DNA from: Bacteroidia bacterium
GTDB taxonomy: Bacteria > Bacteroidota > Bacteroidia > Bacteroidales > CAJPTX01
NCBI GenBank assembly: GCA_905373625.1
Contig: CAJPTS010000122.1
Span: forward strand, 1-5,683
Length of the DNA stretch: 5,683 nucleotides
Reading direction: 5' to 3'
Part shown: positions 1 to 5,506 of the stretch, in pieces
How positions within the stretch are numbered: the stretch's first letter is position 1
How the letters are laid out: each line of letters starts with the position of its first letter
Notes under the pieces: model-generated
What the model was told of the DNA's origin: nothing
What the model saw: only the letters and a program-made list of their open reading frames with translations
Database searches by the model: none
Program-made: the position numbers and the translations under genes

Positions 1-540
1 CACCGTGCCAATACCGAGCTTGCTAAAATGCTGCGAAAGGCGTACAAGAGTCAAGAAAGCCAGCAGAAGGCAAATGTGCCGAAAATAGATAGCGCTGCAC
101 GACCCGAGCTCGATATCCAGCAGATTATGCAACTTCTACCACACCGACCGCCGTTCTTGTTGGTCGATAAAATTATGACCCTCTCTGAAACGAAGGTGAT
201 TGGTATTAAGAACGTCACGATGAACGAGGCGTTCTTCGCAGGACACTTCCCTGGCGCTCCTGTAATGCCTGGCGTGCTGCAAGTGGAAGCAATGGCGCAG
301 GTGGGAGGTGTGCTCGTCTTGAGCACCGTGCCCGACCCCGAGAATTACCTAACCTACTTCCTCCGAATAGACAATGTCCGCTTCCGTCAGAAGGTAGTAC
401 CAGGAGATACGCTGATACTCAGTCTAGAGCTGATTAGTCCGATACGTCGTGGTATGGCCGTTATGCACGGACAAATTTTTGTGGGGAATGTACTCGTCAC
501 GGAAGGCGATCTTATGGCACAAATAGCTCGTAAATCCTAA
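1..540 (+). CDS. lpxC/fabZ: LpxC-FabZ bifunctional enzyme, C-terminal part (5' end outside window)
   Basis: The frame is open from base 1, giving 179 residues before the stop. The first residues, HRANTELAKMLRK, resemble the end of LpxC, the zinc UDP-3-O-acyl-GlcNAc deacetylase of lipid A synthesis. The opening His probably matches the catalytic His of the LpxC 'GHALNN' stretch (inference). A polar linker (about residues 17-35) leads into a complete FabZ domain (about 36-178), the (3R)-hydroxyacyl-ACP dehydratase of fatty acid elongation. It shows the LLPHRPPFLLVD opening and the active-site block GHFPGAPVMPGVLQVEAMAQ, with catalytic His82 (nt 244-246) and Glu96 (nt 286-288). A Met at nt 28 could suggest a free-standing FabZ, but the reading frame and LpxC-like residues upstream argue for the fusion known in Bacteroidota. 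The fusion would couple the two uses of 3-hydroxyacyl-ACP. lpxA follows after 7 nt. The FabZ call is very safe; the fusion is strong but rests on a short LpxC remnant. Confidence 0.93.
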   Translation, partial: HRANTELAKMLRKAYKSQESQQKANVPKIDSAARPELDIQQIMQLLPHRPPFLLVDKIMTLSETKVIGIKNVTMNEAFFAGHFPGAPVMPGVLQVEAMAQVGGVLVLSTVPDPENYLTYFLRIDNVRFRQKVVPGDTLILSLELISPIRRGMAVMHGQIFVGNVLVTEGDLMAQIARKS

Positions 541-547
541 GAGAGAA

Positions 548-1333
548 ATGTCAGTCAGCCCATTGGCTTATGTTGCGCCCGAGGCGAAACTCGGCAAAGA
601 CGTAGTAGTAGAACCGTTTGCTTACATAGCAGGCGATGTCACAATCGGCGATGGTACGTGGATTGGTCCGCACGTCACAATATTTGATGGTGCGCGCATC
701 GGACAACGCTGCCGCGTATTCCCAGGCTCTACAATTGCTGCCATTCCACAAGATCTGAAATTTAAGGGCGAATATTCTACTGTAGAAATCGGCGACGACA
801 CCACGCTTCGGGAGTCCACAACCATTAATCGGGGCACTCTTGCTAAGCAAATCACCAAAGTGGGCGCAAATTGTTTGATTATGGCATATGCGCACGTAGC
901 ACATGATTGTATCATTCATAATCATGTAATACTGGGCAATTGTGTGCAGCTCGCAGGCGAGGTCGAAGTAGATGACTATGCCATCCTCTCTGGCGGGACG
1001 CTCGTACATCAATTTACGCGCATCGGTAAACACGTCATGATACAGGGTGGTACGAAGGTAAATAAAGACGTCCCCCCTTATGTTATTGCAGGACGTGAGC
1101 CTATTATGTTTTGCGGCTTGAATGTCGTCGGGCTGCGACGAAGACTTTTCCCAGCCGAGCTGATCCAAGAAATACAGGAGGCGTATCGCCTTCTCTATCG
1201 CGAGGGAATGAATATCTCGCAGGGAGTTGAAAAAATCATGCAGGAGATGCGCGCAACTCCAGAACTGGAAGAGATTATAAAGTTTGTGCAGCTCTCTGAT
1301 CGCGGATTATTACGAGGAGGCAAAATAGAATGA
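548..1333 (+). CDS. lpxA: Acyl-ACP--UDP-N-acetylglucosamine O-acyltransferase
   Basis: LpxA performs the first step of lipid A synthesis in the cytoplasm, moving a 3-hydroxyacyl chain from ACP to the 3-OH of UDP-GlcNAc. The protein has 261 residues, normal for the family. Residues 1 to about 185 form hexapeptide repeats of a left-handed beta-helix (for example VTIGDG, VEIGDD, ILGNCVQLAGEVEVDD), followed by a helical C-terminal region with the LpxA-type GLNVVGLRRRLFPAE. The catalytic His is expected at 119 in MAYAHVAHDC, and the conserved HQF lies at 154-156. Aligning HQF with the E. coli enzyme puts Gly167 at the acyl-chain ruler position, which should allow long chains (inference). The only nearby ribosome-binding candidate, GAGAGA at 541-546, is too close to the ATG to be ordinary. 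The stop overlaps the hpt start as ATGA. The function is paired with the LpxC half of the gene upstream. Confidence 0.96.
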   Translation: MSVSPLAYVAPEAKLGKDVVVEPFAYIAGDVTIGDGTWIGPHVTIFDGARIGQRCRVFPGSTIAAIPQDLKFKGEYSTVEIGDDTTLRESTTINRGTLAKQITKVGANCLIMAYAHVAHDCIIHNHVILGNCVQLAGEVEVDDYAILSGGTLVHQFTRIGKHVMIQGGTKVNKDVPPYVIAGREPIMFCGLNVVGLRRRLFPAELIQEIQEAYRLLYREGMNISQGVEKIMQEMRATPELEEIIKFVQLSDRGLLRGGKIE

Positions 1334-1881
1334 ACACCCCGCAGCAGGTCAATTTGCTAGGCTTAACCTTCGAACGGCTTTATACGCATGCCTTCCTTCA
1401 CGACGCTGTTGTGCGGCTTGCAAAACAGATTGCACAAGGATTTGAGAAAAAGCAAGCCCCACTAGCTTTGTGTATACTCAATGGCGCTTTTGTCTTTGCA
1501 GCCGATTTGCTCCGCGAGCTTCCCTTCGACCTCTCAGTAGAGTTTGTGCGTTATCGTTCCTATCATGGGCTGAAAGCTTCGCAAAAGCCCGAGGAACTCT
1601 TCGGGCTCACGCAGCAAGTAGCACAACGCGACATCCTCATTATTGAGGACATTGTAGATACGGGGTTAACGATGCAGTCACTCCTCGATAACCTGAAAGG
1701 ACGCGGGGCTAAAAGCATTGAGATCGCTGCAATGTTTACAAAGTCCGAGGCCTTTGTAGGGAATTTCAAGGTGGACTATGTTGGTCTAGATCTCCCCAAT
1801 CGGTTTGTTGTCGGTTACGGGTTAGATTACAACGGTCTCGGGCGTAATTACTCCGACTTATATATTCTCTGCGAGAAATAA
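1330..1881 (+). CDS. hpt: Hypoxanthine phosphoribosyltransferase
   Basis: This 183-residue cytoplasmic type I phosphoribosyltransferase joins hypoxanthine (and usually guanine) to PRPP, giving IMP or GMP plus pyrophosphate in purine salvage. The PRPP-binding motif is clear at 102-114 (ILIIEDIVDTGLT), with Asp110 the likely catalytic base. NGAFVF at 51-56 matches the early PPi-side loop, and RYRSYHG (74-80) holds the conserved Ser-Tyr of the flexible lid. Near the end, FKVDYVGLDLPNRFVVGYGLDYN resembles the family's base-recognition region, with Lys147 expected to contact the purine oxo group and Asp166 matching the conserved ALDYN Asp. Its ATG sits inside the end of lpxA (ATGA, 4-nt overlap), so translational coupling is likely. 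adk follows after 22 nt. The main uncertainty is substrate range (hypoxanthine alone, with guanine, or with xanthine), which sequence alone does not settle. Confidence 0.95.
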   Translation: MNTPQQVNLLGLTFERLYTHAFLHDAVVRLAKQIAQGFEKKQAPLALCILNGAFVFAADLLRELPFDLSVEFVRYRSYHGLKASQKPEELFGLTQQVAQRDILIIEDIVDTGLTMQSLLDNLKGRGAKSIEIAAMFTKSEAFVGNFKVDYVGLDLPNRFVVGYGLDYNGLGRNYSDLYILCEK

Positions 1882-1903
1882 CATTTATCAAACGAGTACA
1901 ACC

Positions 1904-2482
1904 ATGATCAACCTGATTCTTTTTGGTCCTCCAGGGGCAGGAAAGGGGACGCAAGCGCAGTTGCTCGTCTCAAAATACAATCTTATCCATATTTCTACGG
2001 GCGATATACTTCGTGCCGCCATCGCCGCAGCCACTCCGCTCGGGTTGCAAGCCAAGACGTATATGGATAAAGGGCAGCTCGTGCCCGACGAGATGGTCAT
2101 AGGTATCATACAGGAGTTTATCCACGAACATCGGGCATGCAACGGCTTTATTTTTGACGGCTTCCCCCGTACGCGTCCACAGGCAGTACAACTGGACAAA
2201 ATGCTCCACGACGAGGGCACTATGATAAATGCAGTATTACTCCTCACGGTGGAAAAAGAGGAATTAGTGCGTCGCCTTTTACAACGTGCAATGCTCGAGG
2301 GACGCGCCGACGATAAAGAAGACGTCATAGCGAACCGTATTAAGATCTATCACGAGCAGACAGCCCCCGTCGCTTCGCATTACAATGGCTCGGGCAAACT
2401 GTTTCAGATCGACGGGCTGGGATCTATTGAGGAGATCAATGCACGCTTGCAACAAGTCATAGATTCGCTACAGTTCGTCTAA
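1904..2482 (+). CDS. adk: Adenylate kinase, short-LID form
   Basis: Adenylate kinase interconverts ATP + AMP and 2 ADP, setting cellular energy balance. This 192-residue protein has the P-loop GPPGAGKGTQ at 8-17, the AMP-binding region beginning STGDILRAA (31-39), and the family signature FIFDGFPRTRPQ at 82-93. The LID is short: QRAMLEGRADDKED (127-140) replaces the zinc-finger-like LID of longer bacterial enzymes and lacks its cysteines. EGRADD is typical of short forms. RIKIYHEQTAPV (145-156) carries conserved ATP-side residues. The start is the first ATG of the alignment, putting the P-loop at the usual distance from the N-terminus. It sits 22 nt after hpt, in an A-rich spacer without a strong Shine-Dalgarno, so it is probably co-transcribed with hpt. 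A 203-nt gap follows. Nothing unusual is seen in its catalytic motifs. Confidence 0.97.
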   Translation: MINLILFGPPGAGKGTQAQLLVSKYNLIHISTGDILRAAIAAATPLGLQAKTYMDKGQLVPDEMVIGIIQEFIHEHRACNGFIFDGFPRTRPQAVQLDKMLHDEGTMINAVLLLTVEKEELVRRLLQRAMLEGRADDKEDVIANRIKIYHEQTAPVASHYNGSGKLFQIDGLGSIEEINARLQQVIDSLQFV

Positions 2483-2685
2483 TACACGGAATAGAGGAGT
2501 TTCTGTACACTTGCCAATTTCTATTACAGCACTGTTCGGTTGTAGGAGTTTTCAGTCGTAAAGTCAAAAAGAGCTGAGAGGCGATTCTGTTGCTTCGTAC
2601 AAATAAGGGCTTGGCAAGGAATAACATCAGACTCTGATCCGTTACGCTCTTTTGCAATCCTGTACTAAATAATACCCACTGAAAG
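2483..2685. other. 203-nt intergenic gap between adk and obgE
   Basis: This is the only sizeable non-coding stretch in the window; all other complete junctions are 22 nt or less. I found no tRNA, no strong hairpin followed by T residues, and no full match to the Bacteroidota promoter pattern (TTTG, then TAnnTTTG). The closest -7-like match is TACACTTG at 2506-2513, one mismatch from TAnnTTTG, but without a good upstream partner at the expected distance. An octamer AGGAGTTT occurs twice, at 2495-2502 and 2544-2551. A perfect 6-bp inverted repeat around one base lies at 2626-2638. An open frame on the minus strand spans much of the gap, but its product looks like nothing known. The likeliest role is an obgE 5' leader and promoter, which is inferred from position only. 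Confidence 0.5.
2626..2638. repeat. 13-bp perfect inverted repeat upstream of obgE
   Basis: ATCAGACTCTGAT reads as ATCAGA, a central C, then TCTGAT, which is a perfect 6+1+6 palindrome centred at 2632, 54 nt before the obgE ATG. The one-base centre is too small for an RNA hairpin loop, so if it matters at all it would be as a double-stranded protein-binding site. A repeat this short can easily occur by chance, so the regulatory reading is weak. Confidence 0.25.
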
Positions 2686-3687
2686 ATGTCATCGCAGAAT
2701 TTTATTGATCGTATACGCGTATTTTGCCGTTCGGGGCATGGAGGAGCGGGTAGTGCCCACCTCCGTCATGAGAAATTCATCCCCAAGGGTGGTCCTGACG
2801 GCGGCGATGGCGGCAAAGGGGGCGATGTTATCATGGTGGGCAATAAGAACAAGTGGACGCTCTTGCACCTACAGTACTGCAAGCATGTGGTAGCGGAAAA
2901 TGGCGAGGCTGGCGGAAGACAACGAAGTCAGGGCGCGCGAGGCAAGGATAGCATTATAGAAGTGCCTCTCGGAACGGTGGCCATAAATGAGGAAACGGGC
3001 GAACAAATTGGCGAGATCACAGAAGACGGACAAACTGTCATCTTACAAAAAGGAGGACGAGGCGGACTCGGGAACTGGAATTTCAAGAGCCCAACACTAC
3101 AGACCCCACGCTTTGCACAACCTGGCGAACCTGGCGCTGAAGGCTGGGTAGTACTAGAGTTAAAGACATTTGCAGACGTGGGACTCATTGGATTTCCAAA
3201 CGCGGGCAAATCAACTTTACTCTCACAAGTATCAAACGCTAAGCCTAAAATTGCTGACTATCCGTTTACGACACTTGTACCCGAGTTGGGCATAGTCGCC
3301 TACCGCGACGGACTTTCGTTCGTCATGGCAGACATCCCAGGTATCATAATCGATGCGCACATGGGGCGCGGGATAGGCTTACGCTTTTTGCGGCATACGG
3401 AGCGGAATGCGATACTCTTATTTCTTGTTGCCGCAGATTCTGACGACATAGAGACCGATTACAATGCCTTGTGCAATGAAATTAGGCTTTACAAGCCCGA
3501 ACTTCTGGAAAAACGAAAGGCGTTGGCTATTTCCAAAGTTGACCTTATCGACCAAGAGCGGAGAGAAAAGATCGCGCAAAAACTGGAACTCGATCTGCCC
3601 TATATCTTTATATCGGCGGTGACGGGCGAAGGACTTACCTCGTTGAAAGATCTACTCTGGAAATTACTGCACGCCGAGCAGAACTAG
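2686..3687 (+). CDS. obgE: Obg/CgtA family ribosome-associated GTPase with unusual switch II
   Basis: ObgE is a GTPase that binds the large ribosomal subunit, aiding its maturation and linking growth to GTP/ppGpp. Residues 1 to about 160 are the glycine-rich Obg fold (FIPKGGPDGGDGGKGGDV at 31-48, KGGRGGLGN at 122-130). The G domain follows: G1 GFPNAGKS 169-176, switch I DYPFTT 191-196, G3 DIPG 216-219, G4 SKVD 283-286, G5 SAV 310-312. An in-frame TGA at 2680-2682 makes ATG 2686 the first possible start. At 333 residues it ends just after the G domain, without the variable C-terminal domain of longer Obg proteins such as that of E. coli. Switch II is odd: DIPGIIIDAHMGRG replaces the usual DIPG(L/I)IEGAxxGxG, losing the conserved Glu-Gly. 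All other G motifs are intact, so it is probably functional. The PAP2 gene starts 2 nt after its stop. Confidence 0.96.
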   Translation: MSSQNFIDRIRVFCRSGHGGAGSAHLRHEKFIPKGGPDGGDGGKGGDVIMVGNKNKWTLLHLQYCKHVVAENGEAGGRQRSQGARGKDSIIEVPLGTVAINEETGEQIGEITEDGQTVILQKGGRGGLGNWNFKSPTLQTPRFAQPGEPGAEGWVVLELKTFADVGLIGFPNAGKSTLLSQVSNAKPKIADYPFTTLVPELGIVAYRDGLSFVMADIPGIIIDAHMGRGIGLRFLRHTERNAILLFLVAADSDDIETDYNALCNEIRLYKPELLEKRKALAISKVDLIDQERREKIAQKLELDLPYIFISAVTGEGLTSLKDLLWKLLHAEQN

Positions 3688-3689
3688 CG

Positions 3690-4280
3690 ATGCATACGCT
3701 GATCGCGTTAGACGAGAGATTGTTCCTTTTCCTAAACGGTTTACACGCAACTTGTGCTGACCAGTTTATGGTGCTCTGTTCAGCACCGCTTACTTGGATT
3801 CCGCTATACTTGGTGTTAGCCTTCATGGTTTATAGAGATGGGAAATTGCGCCGTCTTTTGTGGTATATGCTCTGTGCAGGTCTAGTGGTTCTGTTGGCCG
3901 ATCGCATCTCGGTGCTTTGCTTTAAGAACGTCTTTCAACGTTTACGTCCGTGCCACAATCCTGTATGGGGCGAACAAGTGCACCTCCCAAGTGGACACTG
4001 CGGCGGCGCATATGGGTTTGTCTCCTCACATGCGGCCAATATGTTTGGTATTGCAGTACTGTCCATTTTTTTTCTTCGTCGCTGGAGGATCACTTGCCTA
4101 CTCCTCTTGTGGGCGCTCCTTGTTGGATATAGTCGTATTTATTTGGGGGTACATTATCCAGCCGACGTCTTGTGCGGTTCTATACTCGGTACTGCTATTG
4201 CCATAGTGGTAGTACTACTCGTACGCCTTCTACATCGGCATTTAGCGCCTCATGCTTGGTTACTTGAACACACGCCCTGA
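3690..4280 (+). CDS. PAP2-family membrane phosphatase
   Basis: A 196-residue integral membrane protein with all three PAP2 (type 2 phosphatidic acid phosphatase) motifs: K79-x6-R86-P87 (KNVFQRLRP), SSHAAN at 112-117 (with SSH in place of the common SGH), and S148-R149-x5-H155-x3-D159 (SRIYLGVHYPAD). His114 and His155 are the expected catalytic pair, with Asp159 assisting. About five hydrophobic segments appear (near 26-48, 53-77, 113-130, 133-148 and 160-180), so the active site should face the periplasm. Family members remove phosphate from lipid pyrophosphates: undecaprenyl diphosphate recycling, phosphatidylglycerophosphate, or lipid A (LpxE/LpxF). Which of these applies cannot be read from the sequence; lipid A or undecaprenyl diphosphate are the best guesses for a Bacteroidales envelope gene. 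It sits 2 nt after obgE and 5 nt before the CapA-like gene, so it is surely in the same transcript. It contains an eight-T run at 4066-4073. Confidence 0.92.
   Translation: MHTLIALDERLFLFLNGLHATCADQFMVLCSAPLTWIPLYLVLAFMVYRDGKLRRLLWYMLCAGLVVLLADRISVLCFKNVFQRLRPCHNPVWGEQVHLPSGHCGGAYGFVSSHAANMFGIAVLSIFFLRRWRITCLLLLWALLVGYSRIYLGVHYPADVLCGSILGTAIAIVVVLLVRLLHRHLAPHAWLLEHTP
4066..4073 (+). repeat. Run of eight T inside the PAP2 gene
   Basis: Eight consecutive T residues encode part of the Ser-Ile-Phe-Phe-Leu stretch between catalytic motifs 2 and 3. Loss of one T would shift reading to a frame that stops at 4206; gain of one T shifts to a frame that stops at 4132. Both products would lack the correct motif 3 (nt 4131-4166). 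This makes the run a candidate slippage site, although T runs are also expected by chance in Phe-rich membrane segments. Confidence 0.6.
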
Positions 4281-4285
4281 GATTG

Positions 4286-5491
4286 ATGAGGCAACTACCT
4301 TTTTTCGTGTTACTTGCGCTCCTTTTTCTTCCTTTTAGGGAGGGCGTGGCTCAGTGGACAACCTATTTCCCCCAAGATACTAGTGCACGCACCGTGAGTT
4401 TTACTTTCACGGGCGATATTATGCAGCACATGCCGCAGATCGAGGCGGCACAATGCGGAGTAAATCGTTTTGACTACGATCCCGCATTTGTTTACATTGC
4501 ACCTTACCTCAAACAAAGCGATGTCACTGTTGGTAATCTGGAACTAACGCTGGGCGGGACTCCCTATCGCGGTTACCCATGTTTCAGTGCGCCCGACACT
4601 TTGCTCTACGCGTTGAAACGTGCTGGCTTTACAGCGCTTTCTACAGCCAATAATCATGCATGTGACAGGAAAAATGCGGGAATTACAAGGACTATTGCCA
4701 AGCTTGAGGAAGCTAATATACCCTTCTTTGGAACATACCGCAGTGCCCGTGAGCGAGATTCTTTAACGCCTCGCATTATCGAGAAGAGTGGTTTCCGTAT
4801 AGCCTTGCTTGCTTATACTTATGGTACGAATGGAATCCCGTTTGCCGCCCCCGTAATTGTAAATCTGATAGATACGGTACAGATACTCACTGACCTACAA
4901 AAAGCAAAGGCTGTGGCAGATATCGTGGTAGTGGCTGTACATTGGGGCATAGAGTACCAAGATACGCCCTCGCGCGAACAACGTACTATCGCTGATTTTC
5001 TGCTTCGGAACGGTGCTACTATCATTGTAGGCAATCACCCGCATGTAATCCAACCCCTTCGTCCCGTATATGACAGCACGGGGACATTGCGACAGCTATG
5101 TATTTATTCCATGGGCAATTTTATCTCCGCACAGCGTACCTTCCCTCGGGCTGGTGCGATGTTAGTACACGTAGTAGCCGAAAAAAATGCAAAGGGTATA
5201 GAACTCAGAGTGCCGCAGTGTTTACTTACATACGTCGATCGCCCAACAATAGATGGGAAGCGCGCTTTCAGAATTATCCCCATAGAAGGTCAGTTTTTAC
5301 CACGAGATTCGTATGCGGCACGTTATCGGCAACATGCAGAAAGAATTCTAGCAGCTACGAAGGAGACGATTCCCGCAATACACAAACGGAGTCTCCCGTT
5401 TATACCACCAGAACCGCTCCCCTTTCCCCTCTTTTCACACCACCCAATCGCTCCTAGCATAATAAAGGCAAAACTTTCCCCATTTCAATAA
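4286..5491 (+). CDS. Secreted CapA/PgsA-type protein (PGA_cap family, metallophosphoesterase fold)
   Basis: From ATG 4286 the protein has 401 residues; a TTG at 4283 immediately before it is possible but less likely. Residues 1-22 look like a signal peptide (hydrophobic LPFFVLLALLFLPF, cleavage probably GVA|QW), so it acts outside the cytoplasm. The PGA_cap (CapA) domain fills about 38-300: FTGDIMQHMPQ (41-51), GNLE (83-86), ANNHACD (121-127), HWGIEY (219-224), GNHPHVIQP (249-257), and SMGNFIS (275-281). These match the calcineurin-like metal-site pattern, with His, Asp and Asn ligands kept. CapA of Bacillus takes part in poly-gamma-glutamate capsule synthesis or export, but many Bacteroidota homologues occur without the other cap genes and their substrate is unknown. 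No capB or capC is visible here, so a capsule role should not be assumed. The tail (about 365-401) is Pro/His-rich and outside the domain. It sits 5 nt after the PAP2 gene. Confidence 0.88.
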   Translation: MRQLPFFVLLALLFLPFREGVAQWTTYFPQDTSARTVSFTFTGDIMQHMPQIEAAQCGVNRFDYDPAFVYIAPYLKQSDVTVGNLELTLGGTPYRGYPCFSAPDTLLYALKRAGFTALSTANNHACDRKNAGITRTIAKLEEANIPFFGTYRSARERDSLTPRIIEKSGFRIALLAYTYGTNGIPFAAPVIVNLIDTVQILTDLQKAKAVADIVVVAVHWGIEYQDTPSREQRTIADFLLRNGATIIVGNHPHVIQPLRPVYDSTGTLRQLCIYSMGNFISAQRTFPRAGAMLVHVVAEKNAKGIELRVPQCLLTYVDRPTIDGKRAFRIIPIEGQFLPRDSYAARYRQHAERILAATKETIPAIHKRSLPFIPPEPLPFPLFSHHPIAPSIIKAKLSPFQ

Positions 5492-5506
5492 ACGAAAAAT
5501 TGAGAG

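Noticed and set aside
28..540. A stand-alone FabZ starting at the ATG at 28
   Set aside because: The frame is open upstream to base 1, and the residues before the Met resemble the end of LpxC, so an internal Met of the fusion protein is more likely.
551..1168. A 205-residue open frame on the minus strand opposite lpxA
   Set aside because: It lies entirely within a certain lpxA gene, and its product has no recognisable motif and is full of residues expected from antisense codons. It is a shadow.
2611..2619. CTTGGCAAG-like short inverted repeat in the gap as a terminator stem
   Set aside because: The stem is only four base pairs around one base, and no T run follows. It is too weak to call.
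2457..2657. A 66-residue minus-strand open frame across the adk-obgE gap
   Set aside because: It overlaps the adk end, and its product shows no signal, domain or family resemblance. A frame of this length is expected by chance in 200 bases.
2651..2675. TTTTGCA followed by TAAATAAT as an obgE promoter
   Set aside because: The two elements are only about 11 nt apart, and the second lacks the TAnnTTTG form of Bacteroidota primary promoters.
3987..3998. Leu-Pro-Ser-Gly-His in the PAP2 protein (residues 99-103) as the catalytic SGH motif
   Set aside because: The following SSHAAN at 112-117 sits in the context GGAYGFVSSHAAN that is usual for Bacteroidota members, with the right hydrophobic helix after it. 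The earlier PSGH is in the loop and looks coincidental.
3950..4206. Alternative-frame open frames inside the PAP2 gene
   Set aside because: They overlap a gene with complete catalytic motifs and encode no recognisable product. They matter only as the frames reached by slippage at the eight-T run.
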